Positions 1-9,571 of a DNA stretch of 64,000 nucleotides are shown one piece after another. This stretch comes from Agrocybe praecox. Lineage: Eukaryota > Basidiomycota > Agaricomycetes > Agaricales > Agrocybaceae. The translations under genes and the position numbers were made by a program. The stretch covers positions 186,001-250,000 of the forward strand of contig OZ024840.1 of the NCBI GenBank assembly GCA_964017145.1, given 5' to 3'. The notes below the pieces were generated by a model, which saw only the letters and a list, made by a program, of their open reading frames with translations, was not told the origin of the DNA and ran no database searches. Numbering within the stretch: position 1 is the first letter of the stretch; each line of letters opens with the position of its first letter.

Positions 1-80
1 TTCTACGTCGTAAAACCAGAATTTTATAGCAAATTATAAGTCAAATTTTCGGACACAAAAATTGATTTTTGCGCGTAGTG
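1..80. mobile_element. Truncated end of a CACTA-like TIR element
   Basis: The last 50 or so bases before position 80 are a near reverse complement of the left end of the CACTA-like element at 55853. Both share the terminal CACTA followed by CGCGCA-type bases and the inner block with TTCGGACACAAAA. The terminus reads GCGCGTAGTG at 71-80. The rest of the element lies outside the window, so its length and coding content are unknown. Confidence 0.6.
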
Positions 81-230
81 CATCCTTCTACACATCCAAA
101 TATTTTCCACGTACACATTCGTTTGTGTCTCATTGTGTCTCATACCGTCGCTTCAGACTCGAATGTGACGCCCCGTATCGTCAGTCCTTTGTTTTGTTAT
201 GCTTTATTTATGAAGGAAGGATCCGCAGAA

Positions 231-237
231 TATATAA
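231..237 (+). promoter_or_regulatory. TATA-like box upstream of NACHT copy A
   Basis: TATATAA lies in a block that is also present upstream of copy B at 9245. It sits about 295 bp before the ATG, so it would imply a long leader. A C/T-rich stretch (about 445-500) lies between it and the start codon. Core-promoter role is an inference from position and conservation. Confidence 0.35.
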
Positions 238-531
238 CTCCTACCCCAGCAGATATTGAGTGTGATGTCCATACTGGAGGCCGTCCTATACTGTGGCTCT
301 GTCTGTCCTCCCAGAATACACCGCGTATGCAAACATCCATGCCGCTCGGGCGAATAAGATTACCGTACTATTACCACGGGCTTGGCTATGCAGCCAAATA
401 TAGTGTCACGAAGAATATTCAATACATGTACGTTCGCACATGCCTCCCACTCAGGTTTCTTCTCTGCCATCTTCTCTATATGCTATCTTTCTCGCTCTGA
501 TACAGATTTCGACGATTTCTTCGGACATTTC

Positions 532-3500
532 ATGAACGGAAAGCAGTCTTTGGGATCTTTCTTCCCATCATCGCAAGCCATCATCACTGGTGGTACGTTC
601 ACCAGCATTCAAAACTCCCATTTTCATGGTGGAGCAAAGGGTATGCTATAGTATTTTGTCTTATTGTAAATTAAACACCTCAGTCCTCCAGATGGATATG
701 ATAGACTGCTGGAGGTTGTGGCGCCCAACGCCCTTCATAATTCGGGTCACATCTTCGACCCACCAAAGTGCCACCCGGGAACACGTCTGGCGGTCATACA
801 GGCAATCGTAGACTGGCTTGCAGGAGTAGACGAAGATACCCATGAAAAAGCTGTGAACTGGCTTACTGGAGCCGCGGGTGCTGGGAAATCCGCCATCGGG
901 AGGAGCATCTGCGAGCGCTGTGCTCAGGAAGGAAGACTTCTCGCCAGTTTCTTTTTCAGTTCGAGTGATAGCACAAGAAATCACTCCAAGTCTCTTGTGT
1001 CGACAATCGCTTACCAGCTTTGTGGTATCCATTCCACTATACGTACCGCGGTGTCCAACTATATCGCCTATGATCCCCTTATTTTCACCAAGTCCCTGCG
1101 AACGCAGTTTGTATCGCTTGTCATGGACCCGTTAATGGTGTTCTACGATCAGGAGGCTCGGAGTGTCCCCTGTCTCATAGTTATAGATGGATTGGACGAG
1201 TGCGTGGATCAATCCAGCCAGCACGATATTTTGGAGACCATCAGGGGTCTCATAGAACCCTACTCCACGTCCCCTATTCGATTCCTCGTCTGCAGTCGCC
1301 CGAAGAGCAACATAAAGAATTTCATTCATGGAGTGCAGATGGCTTCCGCCGTCTTCACTATACACCTGGACGACGACGATTACGATTCTGACCAGGATAT
1401 TGAAAAATATCTGCGCGATAATTTCAAGGAGATCCGCGAGGGTCATGTTCGCAAATATTCGATACCTGAAGGCTGGCCCGGTGAAGGCAATATCTACCGA
1501 CTCATAAACACAGCGTCGGGCCAGTTCATCTATGCTTCGACTGTAATCAATTTCGTGAGGTCTCCGAGTCATGGACCTCACCAACGACTTGAGATACTCC
1601 TCGGCCTTCGACCACCGAAAAAAGATCTTCCGTTTGCCCAACTGGATGCTCTCTATATACACATACTTAATCAGACAGAGGACCCATCCCTTACTGTCAA
1701 GTTGCTGGGCTATGTCTCTTTATACTCCTCGATTGCTACTCCTGTACTCGAGGCGTACCTTGGCTTACAGGATGGGGATGCGCAAGATATAATCTCCGAT
1801 CTTGCTGGTATTGTGTCCATGCAACAGGATAAAGATAAAACATTTTGTTGTGTATACATCCTGCACAAGTCCCTTGCAGACTTCCTTTTTGATCTGTCTC
1901 GATCACAAAACCTCTACTATATGAGCTTGGCAGACACCAAAGCATCACATTTCCTTCGTTCAGTTGAAATATTCTCAGGTGAGTCATTATCCGACACATC
2001 TAAACGTCACTGATCTTTCGACTCTTTCTATGGGTGAAGGTCAAGGTTGTCGATTCAAGAATATGGCATATCCTGAAGATGATTGGCCACATCCAATAAA
2101 TAGTGATGGTTATGACCTCATCCGGGAAATTCCTGACTGTAGTCCGGCTACCCAAACCGCATTTTTCGATGCCTTCCTACAGTTCCCATTGGAATCTTTT
2201 TGCCAAGATCTTGTTTCCAGCCACAGCTCTCTTTGCCTCGACTACATTTTTTTAAGCGGACTAATATCTTTACTCTCAGATCTCGTGGGTTTTCGTTTTA
2301 TTACCAAGTTGGCACGACACTTACCCCTGAAGAATATCAAAAGGGTCGGTATCGCCCGCTTCGAGACGTTTTCAAACAATATCTGGAGATCCTTTTGCAG
2401 TGCAAACTATGGTATCTTCGTACTAACGACGGGGCTAACGACCTTCAAAGCAATTATTGGGTTGTCCGGGATTGTATTAAATCGAGCAACAGATTCGGCG
2501 ACCTTTGGTATGAAAACACATTGGATATGAACCTCTGGTATGCCCTACTAGAAAGGCTCGATCCCTGGTCGGAAATCTTCGTTGACAGGATTCGGCCGCT
2601 ACTGCGTGATGGTTTCCATAAAATTCTCACCATTTCTGAACGATCGCGTATAGTTTCCAGAGCAGCCCTATACTGCTTCAAAACACTCTGCGATGCAGAT
2701 CGTACTCAAACAGTTGAAGCAAAAAGACACTTACAACTCGAACACATGGACAGGCGGACAAGAAAAAGTCGTCCCTGGAAATGGCATATGCGTACCTCAT
2801 TCTACAATATCCATAAAAACGAAGAGAGACTTGTTTTTGTATACCGTCACGTTACAAGAAACCGATCCGTGTTTTTATCCACCTATGAAAAACTCCATAA
2901 ATTGACATTTTTTTCATCGCGTCCGGACTTATACGGCGAGTCCATGTTTTCCCTGGCGTCATTTGACTGGACTCACAGGACCAATCATATTCGAGTCGGA
3001 TCCTGGGCGAAATATATTTGTGATCTAGAATATCTCCCAAAAATTCTCCCAATGGCAGGACGAGATCCGGAACTCATCGAATTTTGCAACAAATCTTTCT
3101 CACCTATGTCAATGATGTTCCCCTCCCTCAGCCGGAGAGCGCGCCGAGCAGTAAACGAATACTTGAAGAGAATGGAAGCTGAAGACGATAGGCCAGAAAC
3201 CAATAATGATTCGATTTTGAGAATAGGTATGAGTATTGATATGTGATTGTGATTGTGTGCTAACATTTACGAAAAGATGTATTCGGGCAAGAAGACAAAA
3301 CGGGATGTGAAGGAGGTACTAGTACAAAGTTAAATCCCGAAGTTGCGATGATACCAGGTACAATCATTCAAATGCCCCAGTTGCGATAGCATAGATCCTA
3401 ATATCCAACCAAAGATCTGACATCAGAGCAGGAGACGGGAGCACAACCGCGGCAGGAAGTCGAAAAAATCACAGGTATGCGTTAAATACATTGTTTGCTC

Positions 3501-3737
3501 TATTCAACCAATGATCGTGGAAAGGATCATCAGGCCAAAGGCAAGCGGAATTTCAGATTACGCAAACGAACCAGACAGTCGAAATAATCACAGGTATAAA
3601 TTTAAATGAATTATTATTGATAATGCGCGCATAACTAACATTTGTGGGAAGAACCAACTACGCAAAAAGAGAAAAAGAAAAAATCCAACCGGACGGGGAT
3701 TACTTCATGGATACGAAAGTTACGCACTCGCCTTTGA
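532..3737 (+). CDS. NACHT-domain P-loop NTPase, NLR-like (copy A)
   Basis: The gene model is join(532..640, 692..1978, 2040..2284, 2344..3226, 3277..3357, 3415..3474, 3525..3593, 3652..3737), 939 aa. All eight exons stay in frame through GT-AG introns of 50-61 bp. The short first exon carries the glycine/asparagine-rich leader common ahead of Agaricomycete NACHT proteins. Exon 2 continues with DGYDRLLEVVAPNALHNSG. Walker A (GAAGAGKSA) lies at about residue 96 and Walker B (LIVIDGLDEC) at about 198. No WD40, ankyrin or TPR repeats were recognised; the C-terminal half is a helical region shared with copies B and C. Exons 5-8 form a polar tail ending in a basic KEKKKK stretch. Two acceptors are shifted relative to copy B (to GAAG at 2039 and AAAG at 2343) because the ancestral AG was lost, but the frame is kept. 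Likely an intracellular sensor ATPase/GTPase; the trigger and effector are unknown. Confidence 0.85.
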
Positions 3738-3820
3738 ACGTACGATGGAAAAAACTAGTACTATTAGTATGAAAAGAATGGAATTTGTTTACAACCAAGA
3801 GAAAAATGAAAGAGAAAAAG

Positions 3821-5960
3821 TTAGAGGCGATCAGAAAAAACGAACTGGATGGGTGGAGATAGACAAAAGAATCCGAGGAAAGGACAACACATACATAAGT
3901 CGTAGAAACAGTACCCGATGACCTCTCCTTCCTTCGCGTTCGGACAATGCAGAGTTAGTGCAGACCACCCTGGTCCTTGGGGCCACCTGAGTAGAGGAAG
4001 CGTCAGCAAAGGACGACCACGAGCTTACAACGCTTGATTTACCTCCAGGACCCCTCATAGAAACATCTTGGGTCGCCTGCGTTCGTATTTGGGGTTGTCG
4101 TGGCTGTGCCCAGCTGGAAATCGACGTTGGCAAAGCAAAGCAGCTAATAATTCCTATTCGCACCCGTCCAGCCTCATTATGTTCGTGCCAGAAAAGTACT
4201 GCTGGTTGCCTTGATCCTCAAGCCGCCTCAGGTACCGATCCAGGACATTAGTACAGTTGTCAAGTTTGATGAAGATGAGGTGTCGGATATGTTGAGAATA
4301 GACCGAACTATTGTCGGAGGAGGATCGGTGCGGTCCTTGGCATCTTGAGAAAAGAAAACGCAAGTTGTCAGCTTGGCGTCTGGGGATGCGCAAGGAAAGG
4401 TAAGAAATGATGTGACGAAGAGCAGAAAGCGTACTATTTGTTTAATAGGAACTTCACAACGTCCTAAAAAAACGAGGTCCGGGAAGACAAAAATTCACAG
4501 CTCCTGAGTCGAGGTGAAGTAAGAGCCACGAATGTACGCAAAAATAGAAATAAAAATAAAATAAAGAGACATACCACGACGATCTGTTCTCGAATTACTT
4601 GAAACTATGAATGCCACCACCATACAATAGACCCTCTAGCAAATCCTACATGCTCTTATGAAGGCCTTGGAACAGCCAGAACACTGGCTTGAATCTGACT
4701 TTCTTCCTGGGTGTTCGTCGTTTGCCCGTGGGTGAATTTGGAATGTGGCTGTGCCAGTATCAGAGTCGATGCTAACGTTCTCTTCGCTACTGAGTTGTGG
4801 GCCATCGACGCGCGGCGTGTCAGTAGTTTATATTGGAAGGGCTGCCGCCAAAGTAGGTGCTGATCCTGTGAGTCTTTTGGATCTGACAACAGTCCTCATA
4901 CGACCGACCCATGATGGATGGCTGGCATTGGCTGCTGGAATATAAAGAGAAATGCATAGGTTAGTTCAATGTCGGAGAAGCGTACAGACATGAGAACGGC
5001 GCGTGTGCGTGCAATGAAACTAGCAAGAACGCGAGGAGATCCCGGAGAACAGGGAATCTATCGAAGAAATACGCAAGAAAATGGAATAAAATAAAATGAA
5101 AAGGAATACATACTACATCGACCTCGTCGAAGTTCTATCTTGCGGCAACGACGAGGAAAGCAGACAACCTTTAATCGCGTTCGTTATCTGGAGCTCTGCC
5201 TTCGAATCGTACGCAGTCGAGGAAGGCACAGACTCCGAAGTTGGTGGCGACAATGGGGGCATCTGGCGTAGACTGTACCTACACCCATTTTTCGACGACA
5301 GTCCGTACAAATGATGCCAATGGTAATGGGAATGGGAATGATCAAGCGAGGTCAAAGCGATGAGATTAGACGGGGAATAGACATCTGTTCCGCCACGGAG
5401 AACATCAGTTATTGGTGTAATGCGCACATAATAACCTGGCTCACCGGCACCCCTCAATCTCATCAACGTACGTGCTAACTAGACGTCGTATGTGAATGTG
5501 CCCTTATGAACGACCACATGGACAGATGACGCAAGTACATCATCCGTCTTCTACCTAATCAGCCGTCGGGTGAGTCTTCGAGAAGGTGGAGTCATGATTG
5601 GTACTTGAGCAGTCACGACGATGCACAGGAGAACGAAAACATGGATCGATGGCTTCTAACGCTCGTCGTTGATGGAGTAGGTGACGCTGTGAGAAAAGTC
5701 CGGGGACGCATCATTGAAATATCGTGAATGCTCTGGAATTTGTCGTTCGAAACCGAGAGTACCCGCGAAGCGCCAACGTCCAAGTAGAGCCTACGACCAT
5801 GACTGGAGGGAGTGTGTATAGGTGGAGGGAAGGGATGGGATGAGATTAGCAGCACGATTGTTGAGCGCCAAGCTTGAACGCTGCTGACAGTCGACCAAGA
5901 GTGCGGTAATCAACTCGCCTCGCTTTATGTTCGATCAATAAACGGATGTAATGAGCAACA
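3821..5960 (-). pseudogene. X-family gene, copy X1, 3' part (degenerate)
   Basis: This is a minus-strand multi-exon family of unknown function, repeated at least five times in the window. Readable exons include 4154-4340, with IRHLIFIKLDNCTNVLDRYL before the stop. This matches IRQLIDHKLDSRTSILDWYL in copy X6. About 4565-4650 reads LLYGGGIHSF followed by a stop codon. About 5240-5330 reads CTDCRRKMGVGTVYARCPHC, a C-x2-C...C-x2-C zinc-ribbon-like motif. Intron donors such as GTATGT at 5108 and 4575 mark exon ends on this strand. In-frame stops and frame changes indicate decay. The YGG...GGIH string resembles multi-pass fungal membrane proteins of unknown function, but that is a weak inference. 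Confidence 0.45.
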
Positions 5961-7130
5961 GAGAAAACACGTACGTCTGCGTGTTCCAGATATTAACCGC
6001 ACTCCAGCTCTGTATGCTGATTGCCGAGTACAGGTGGTACGTTTGAGAGTTTGAGCGTTCGAGCGTTTAAGCTAAGTTGGGATGGTTGGTACACGAATTT
6101 GTCGAGAGGATATCATGTCTAACGTGTTCGTTTTTCGTTTTTGGAGAGGGGGTTGAGTTGGGTTGGGTCCTATGAGAAGAGGAATAAGTTAGTTGAAGGG
6201 AATATTAGAGGAGAAAAATGGGCATGGAAATAGAAGGGAATATTGTTAATATAGAAAAGGAGGAGCAAGCTCTATGGGTGGAAGACATAGATGGATGTCA
6301 TCGATGAGGTAGCAAATAAGTGACTGAGTGAGAAGGGGAAAGAAGAAAATGGAGATAGGATAAAAAGGAACGTACTACGGCAACCTCTTCACAAATTTCC
6401 GTATCCTACTCACTTCCTACTTCTTCAGAACCTCCCATCCGCGTCAACTCGCTCTGCAGGAACGATGGAATCCACCAACGTAGCGAACATGCCCTTCCTC
6501 CGTGCTCGCATCGTTGCTATCTCTGCTCTCGACACCTTGCACTCAGAGTCGGAGCCAAAGTTTATTGCAAGTCGAGGTAGTGGCGGGGTGTGATGACACG
6601 GCGGAACGGCCTCGCCCTGGTTCGTATAACAAAGCTGGTGGATTGATCGCGGTCGTTGTTGCATACAGTGGGCTGTATCTCTTTGACCATGTCAATGGCG
6701 TCCATATGGGTCACGATGACGATGACGAAATGGATGGAAAGGGACGGCTGCCAATCCAAAGGGCTGCTTATTTTTACAGACGCATAGTTAGGCAGACGCA
6801 TCAATTTGTTCGCAGGAGAGATAGGCATTGGTAAAGAACAGATGAAAGGCATGAGAAACGGAGGGACCAGAACGTCCCTCCAAAGTCAGAGGAGAGCGAC
6901 GGGGAATGAGATAGAAAAGCAGAAGAGTATATGTGAGTAAATCATTACAGATCTTCAGAGACGCGCGCGGCGAGGAGAAAAATGATAAATCGATGCAGTG
7001 GTGCTCGGAACGGTCGGCACGGGTGCCGTGTCCAAATAACGCGTCAACAACGTCACGTACCCCACTCGGATCAACGACGAAGGCCTGCTCACCACCAATG
7101 CACTTCTCCACACGCTGAAGAAACTCAGTT
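5961..7130 (-). pseudogene. X-family gene fragments, copy X1, 5' part
   Basis: About 6380-6660 resembles 45590-45960 in copy X4 (shared GTAGTGGCGGGGTGT-type block and donor context). The exon at about 6845-6945 (minus) encodes SPLTLEGRSGPSVSHAFHLF, matching SPLTLEYRSRPSTFHASHLF in X6. About 6990-7080 shares the ADRSEH segment with 17125-17200. No continuous frame joins these pieces, so a relic is more likely than a working gene. The function is unknown. Confidence 0.35.
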
Positions 7131-7369
7131 GGTCAATCCATGACTGCGGCGCTACAGATTTCGACGCGAATATAGGGCGGACGAGTCTGCATCTGGTCCG
7201 CGTCTGCGGTGGAGGGTGAGACGGGCGATGCTGTTGCCGACGACGACGACGACGACGAAGCTAAAGAAGACCCAACAAGATCAGCAGACGTCAACAGACT
7301 TGCATTCATCCCACCATCCACTTTCATCGGACTCAAACTCAGGAGAAGATCGTGCAACTTGAACTTGAA

Positions 7370-8261
7370 GCTGAAGCTTGAGCGCTTGAGCATTCGAGTG
7401 GGGATATTGAGGAGGCTTGGTTTACTGCTCGGCCAGCTCCTCTTTCCTTAACGCTCCTCACCACAACAACACAAAGTCCCTCAAGAACAACCCACGTCCC
7501 GCTCAACGCATGGTGTCTGAATCTGAAAGAGTTCATCTGAAGTGCGGACGCCGAGTGGAACTGGCAGTCCCCGGATTGGATCGCACCGCGTGTGTTGTTG
7601 CCTACCCATCCCGGGCTGGTGTTCATCGGCGTGAGGGATAGGGAGAAGAGGTTGCTTGCCGATGTGGATGATGCGGCGAGAAGACCCAGGGGGGATGTCG
7701 GTATGCTTGGTGTATATGGTCATGGGCAAGGCGACGAAGAATACCAGTACTTTATGTTCCTCGAGCAGTTCGGGAGCTTTGTTGAGGAACGACGCGTTCC
7801 CTTCCCTGCGATACGTGCGCGATATGAGTTGGGAGAGCGGTATCTATAGACACACGGAACGAATGGCAGCTGCTAGCTGTTCACGCCGGAGTCTGCGACG
7901 AGCTTGGATGTTTCTCCTCCTCCTCCTCCTCCTTTGCCGTCTCCTGCAGCGGGTTAGGGATCGGGATTCTCTTGGTGGTATTCCTCATCGCATGCCTCCA
8001 CCACCAACACCCGTCTCCGCTTCCCCTCCTTCCCGCTCTCCTTCAAACCCTCCCAGACCTCGCAGCAAATGTGCGCAAACGCAAGCCCAAGCCCTCCTCG
8101 CCGCCAACGCCGCCGTCGAAGTCCGCGCGAACGGCACTGAAATGCTCAAGCTCTGTAGTACAGTGCTGCGCCGGTGCAGGGAGCGAGGGGTGTGGTTAGA
8201 GGATTGTAGAGGTGTCAATGTGACGAAGGGGGATTTGAAGAGGGCTGGGTTGGGGATGTGA
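7370..8261 (+). pseudogene. Degenerate plus-strand coding region, unknown product
   Basis: One plus-strand frame reads as protein-like sequence broken by stops: ALEHSSGDIEEAWFTARPAP, then a TGA at 7538, then [20 protein letters not shown], and on through [20 protein letters not shown] to a stop at 7849. A second frame from about 7855 reads RNEWQLLAVHAGVCDELG, and a third ends with GVWLEDCRGVNVTKGDLKRA at 8261. This pattern fits a gene with nonsense and frameshift changes, although unrecognised introns could explain some breaks. I do not recognise the family. The T-rich DNA that follows could be 3' UTR. Confidence 0.35.
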
Positions 8262-9199
8262 GATGTGGCTGTCTTTCCTGCGCTGTGTTTCTTTTTCTTT
8301 TCTTTTATTTTTTTATTTTTTTGGCTTCCTTGCTTGGCTTCGTATGGTCAATACCTTTTCCTCCTCATCTTTTTAATGTTCCTTATTCAAAATTTGCTTC
8401 ATGTTCATGACGACGGACTTCTTTTTTTTTTCTTACATTTTCTTCATCGTATCCTTCCATTCTCTCTTCATTCATTCATCCATCCATCCATCCATGCTCA
8501 CGACAAACCTAAACCCAACCCAACCCAAACCTTATTTTTCTATCTTCCAACATACCCTACTGTACCGTATTATTATGTAATTTTTAATCCATCCTTCTAT
8601 CCAGAGTCCCATCGACTACGCTATTACTACACATTACATCGCATTGCATATTTTTCCATTTTCTTTGTTGCGTAACGCGTTTGGATTGTCTAATATACGA
8701 CTATCACGATGAAGAACGTGAACAGTTTACCGACCTTGCCTTGCCATACTGGCCCTCGAACGCCATCCCATTCAGAATCCACCAGAATCCGGACTACGCA
8801 GCTTCACGCAACCTGTTGCAACTCAATTCAAGTGCTAAATACCTTGTAGGCGACCCATGAGTAATCAGATTGATGAAGTTCCATATTGAGGTGATTATCG
8901 CGCAAGGCGGCAAATTTTAAATCTGATCTTGATTATAGGAAGATCCAGACAATTTCAGCATCGCTTTTGAAACCACCCTTGGGTACGAGTTAATTTCTAA
9001 CTAATTTCTACTGTCTGACAAGGTAATAACAAGGTCAACCTCAAGCACCGATTAATAATCTCGCTACTGCTGGACCCCCCCAGGCTTAAAAAGGGGGCAG
9101 ACGACGAGTTCGATGTGAGCCCACTCTATTTCCGAAACTTCCCAACTGATGACATCATCTCACTGTAGCGAGGACCTAATCATAAAACAAAGGAAAGGT
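8262..9199. other. Intergenic region, nothing recognised
   Basis: It starts with pyrimidine-rich low-complexity DNA (8265-8560) and then ordinary unique-looking sequence. I see no ORF with recognisable motifs, no tRNA and no terminal repeats. Confidence 0.5.
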
Positions 9200-9244
9200 C
9201 ATTTGTTTTGTTGTGCTTTATTTATGAAGGAAAGACCCCCAGAA

Positions 9245-9251
9245 TATATAA
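9245..9251 (+). promoter_or_regulatory. TATA-like box upstream of NACHT copy B
   Basis: TATATAA in the same conserved context as at 231 upstream of copy A. It lies about 320 bp from the start codon. Confidence 0.35.
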
Positions 9252-9339
9252 CTCCTACCCCAGCAGATAATGAGTGTGATATCCATACTAGAGGCAGTCT
9301 TATACTGTGGCTCTGTCTGTCCTCCCAGTAGTGTTGCCT

Positions 9340-9370
9340 GGTATATTCTGGGAGGCTCCCAGAATATACC
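9340..9370. repeat. Perfect 15-bp-arm palindrome in the copy B promoter region
   Basis: GGTATATTCTGGGAG, one G, then CTCCCAGAATATACC. Copy A has only one arm-like stretch here (near 315-335), so the second arm arose after the duplication or was lost from A. It could extrude as a cruciform, form an RNA hairpin in a leader, or be a symmetrical protein site. Confidence 0.7.
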
Positions 9371-9571
9371 ACGTATGCAAATACCCATGCTGCTCGGGCG
9401 AATAAATTTGCCGTACTATTACCACGGGCTCGGCTATGCAGCCAAATATGGTGTCACGAAGAATACATATACGTTCGCACATGCTTCCCAATCAGGTTTC
9501 TTCTCTGCCATCTTCTCCATCTTCTATCCTTCTCGCTCTGATACAAATTTCGACGATTTCGAGGACATATC

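Larger units (their letters stand above)
186..6025. repeat. Segmental duplication, unit 1 (NACHT copy A + X1)
   Basis: This stretch aligns collinearly by eye with 9200-15135, from the CTTTATTTATGAAGGAA block through the NACHT gene, the X region and the GTACGTCTGCGTGTTCCAG block near 5975. Outside these limits the two loci stop resembling each other. The copies differ by many substitutions and small indels, so the duplication is not recent. The two units are separated by about 3.2 kb of unrelated DNA. Confidence 0.85.

Noticed and set aside
2285..2343. Copy A first looked like a frameshifted pseudogene at the third intron.
   Set aside because: Using the AAAG acceptor at 2343 instead of the position aligned with copy B gives a 59-bp intron and an open frame.
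8265..8675. 136-codon plus-strand ORF rich in Phe and Pro.
   Set aside because: Pyrimidine-rich low-complexity DNA gives such ORFs by composition; no motif.
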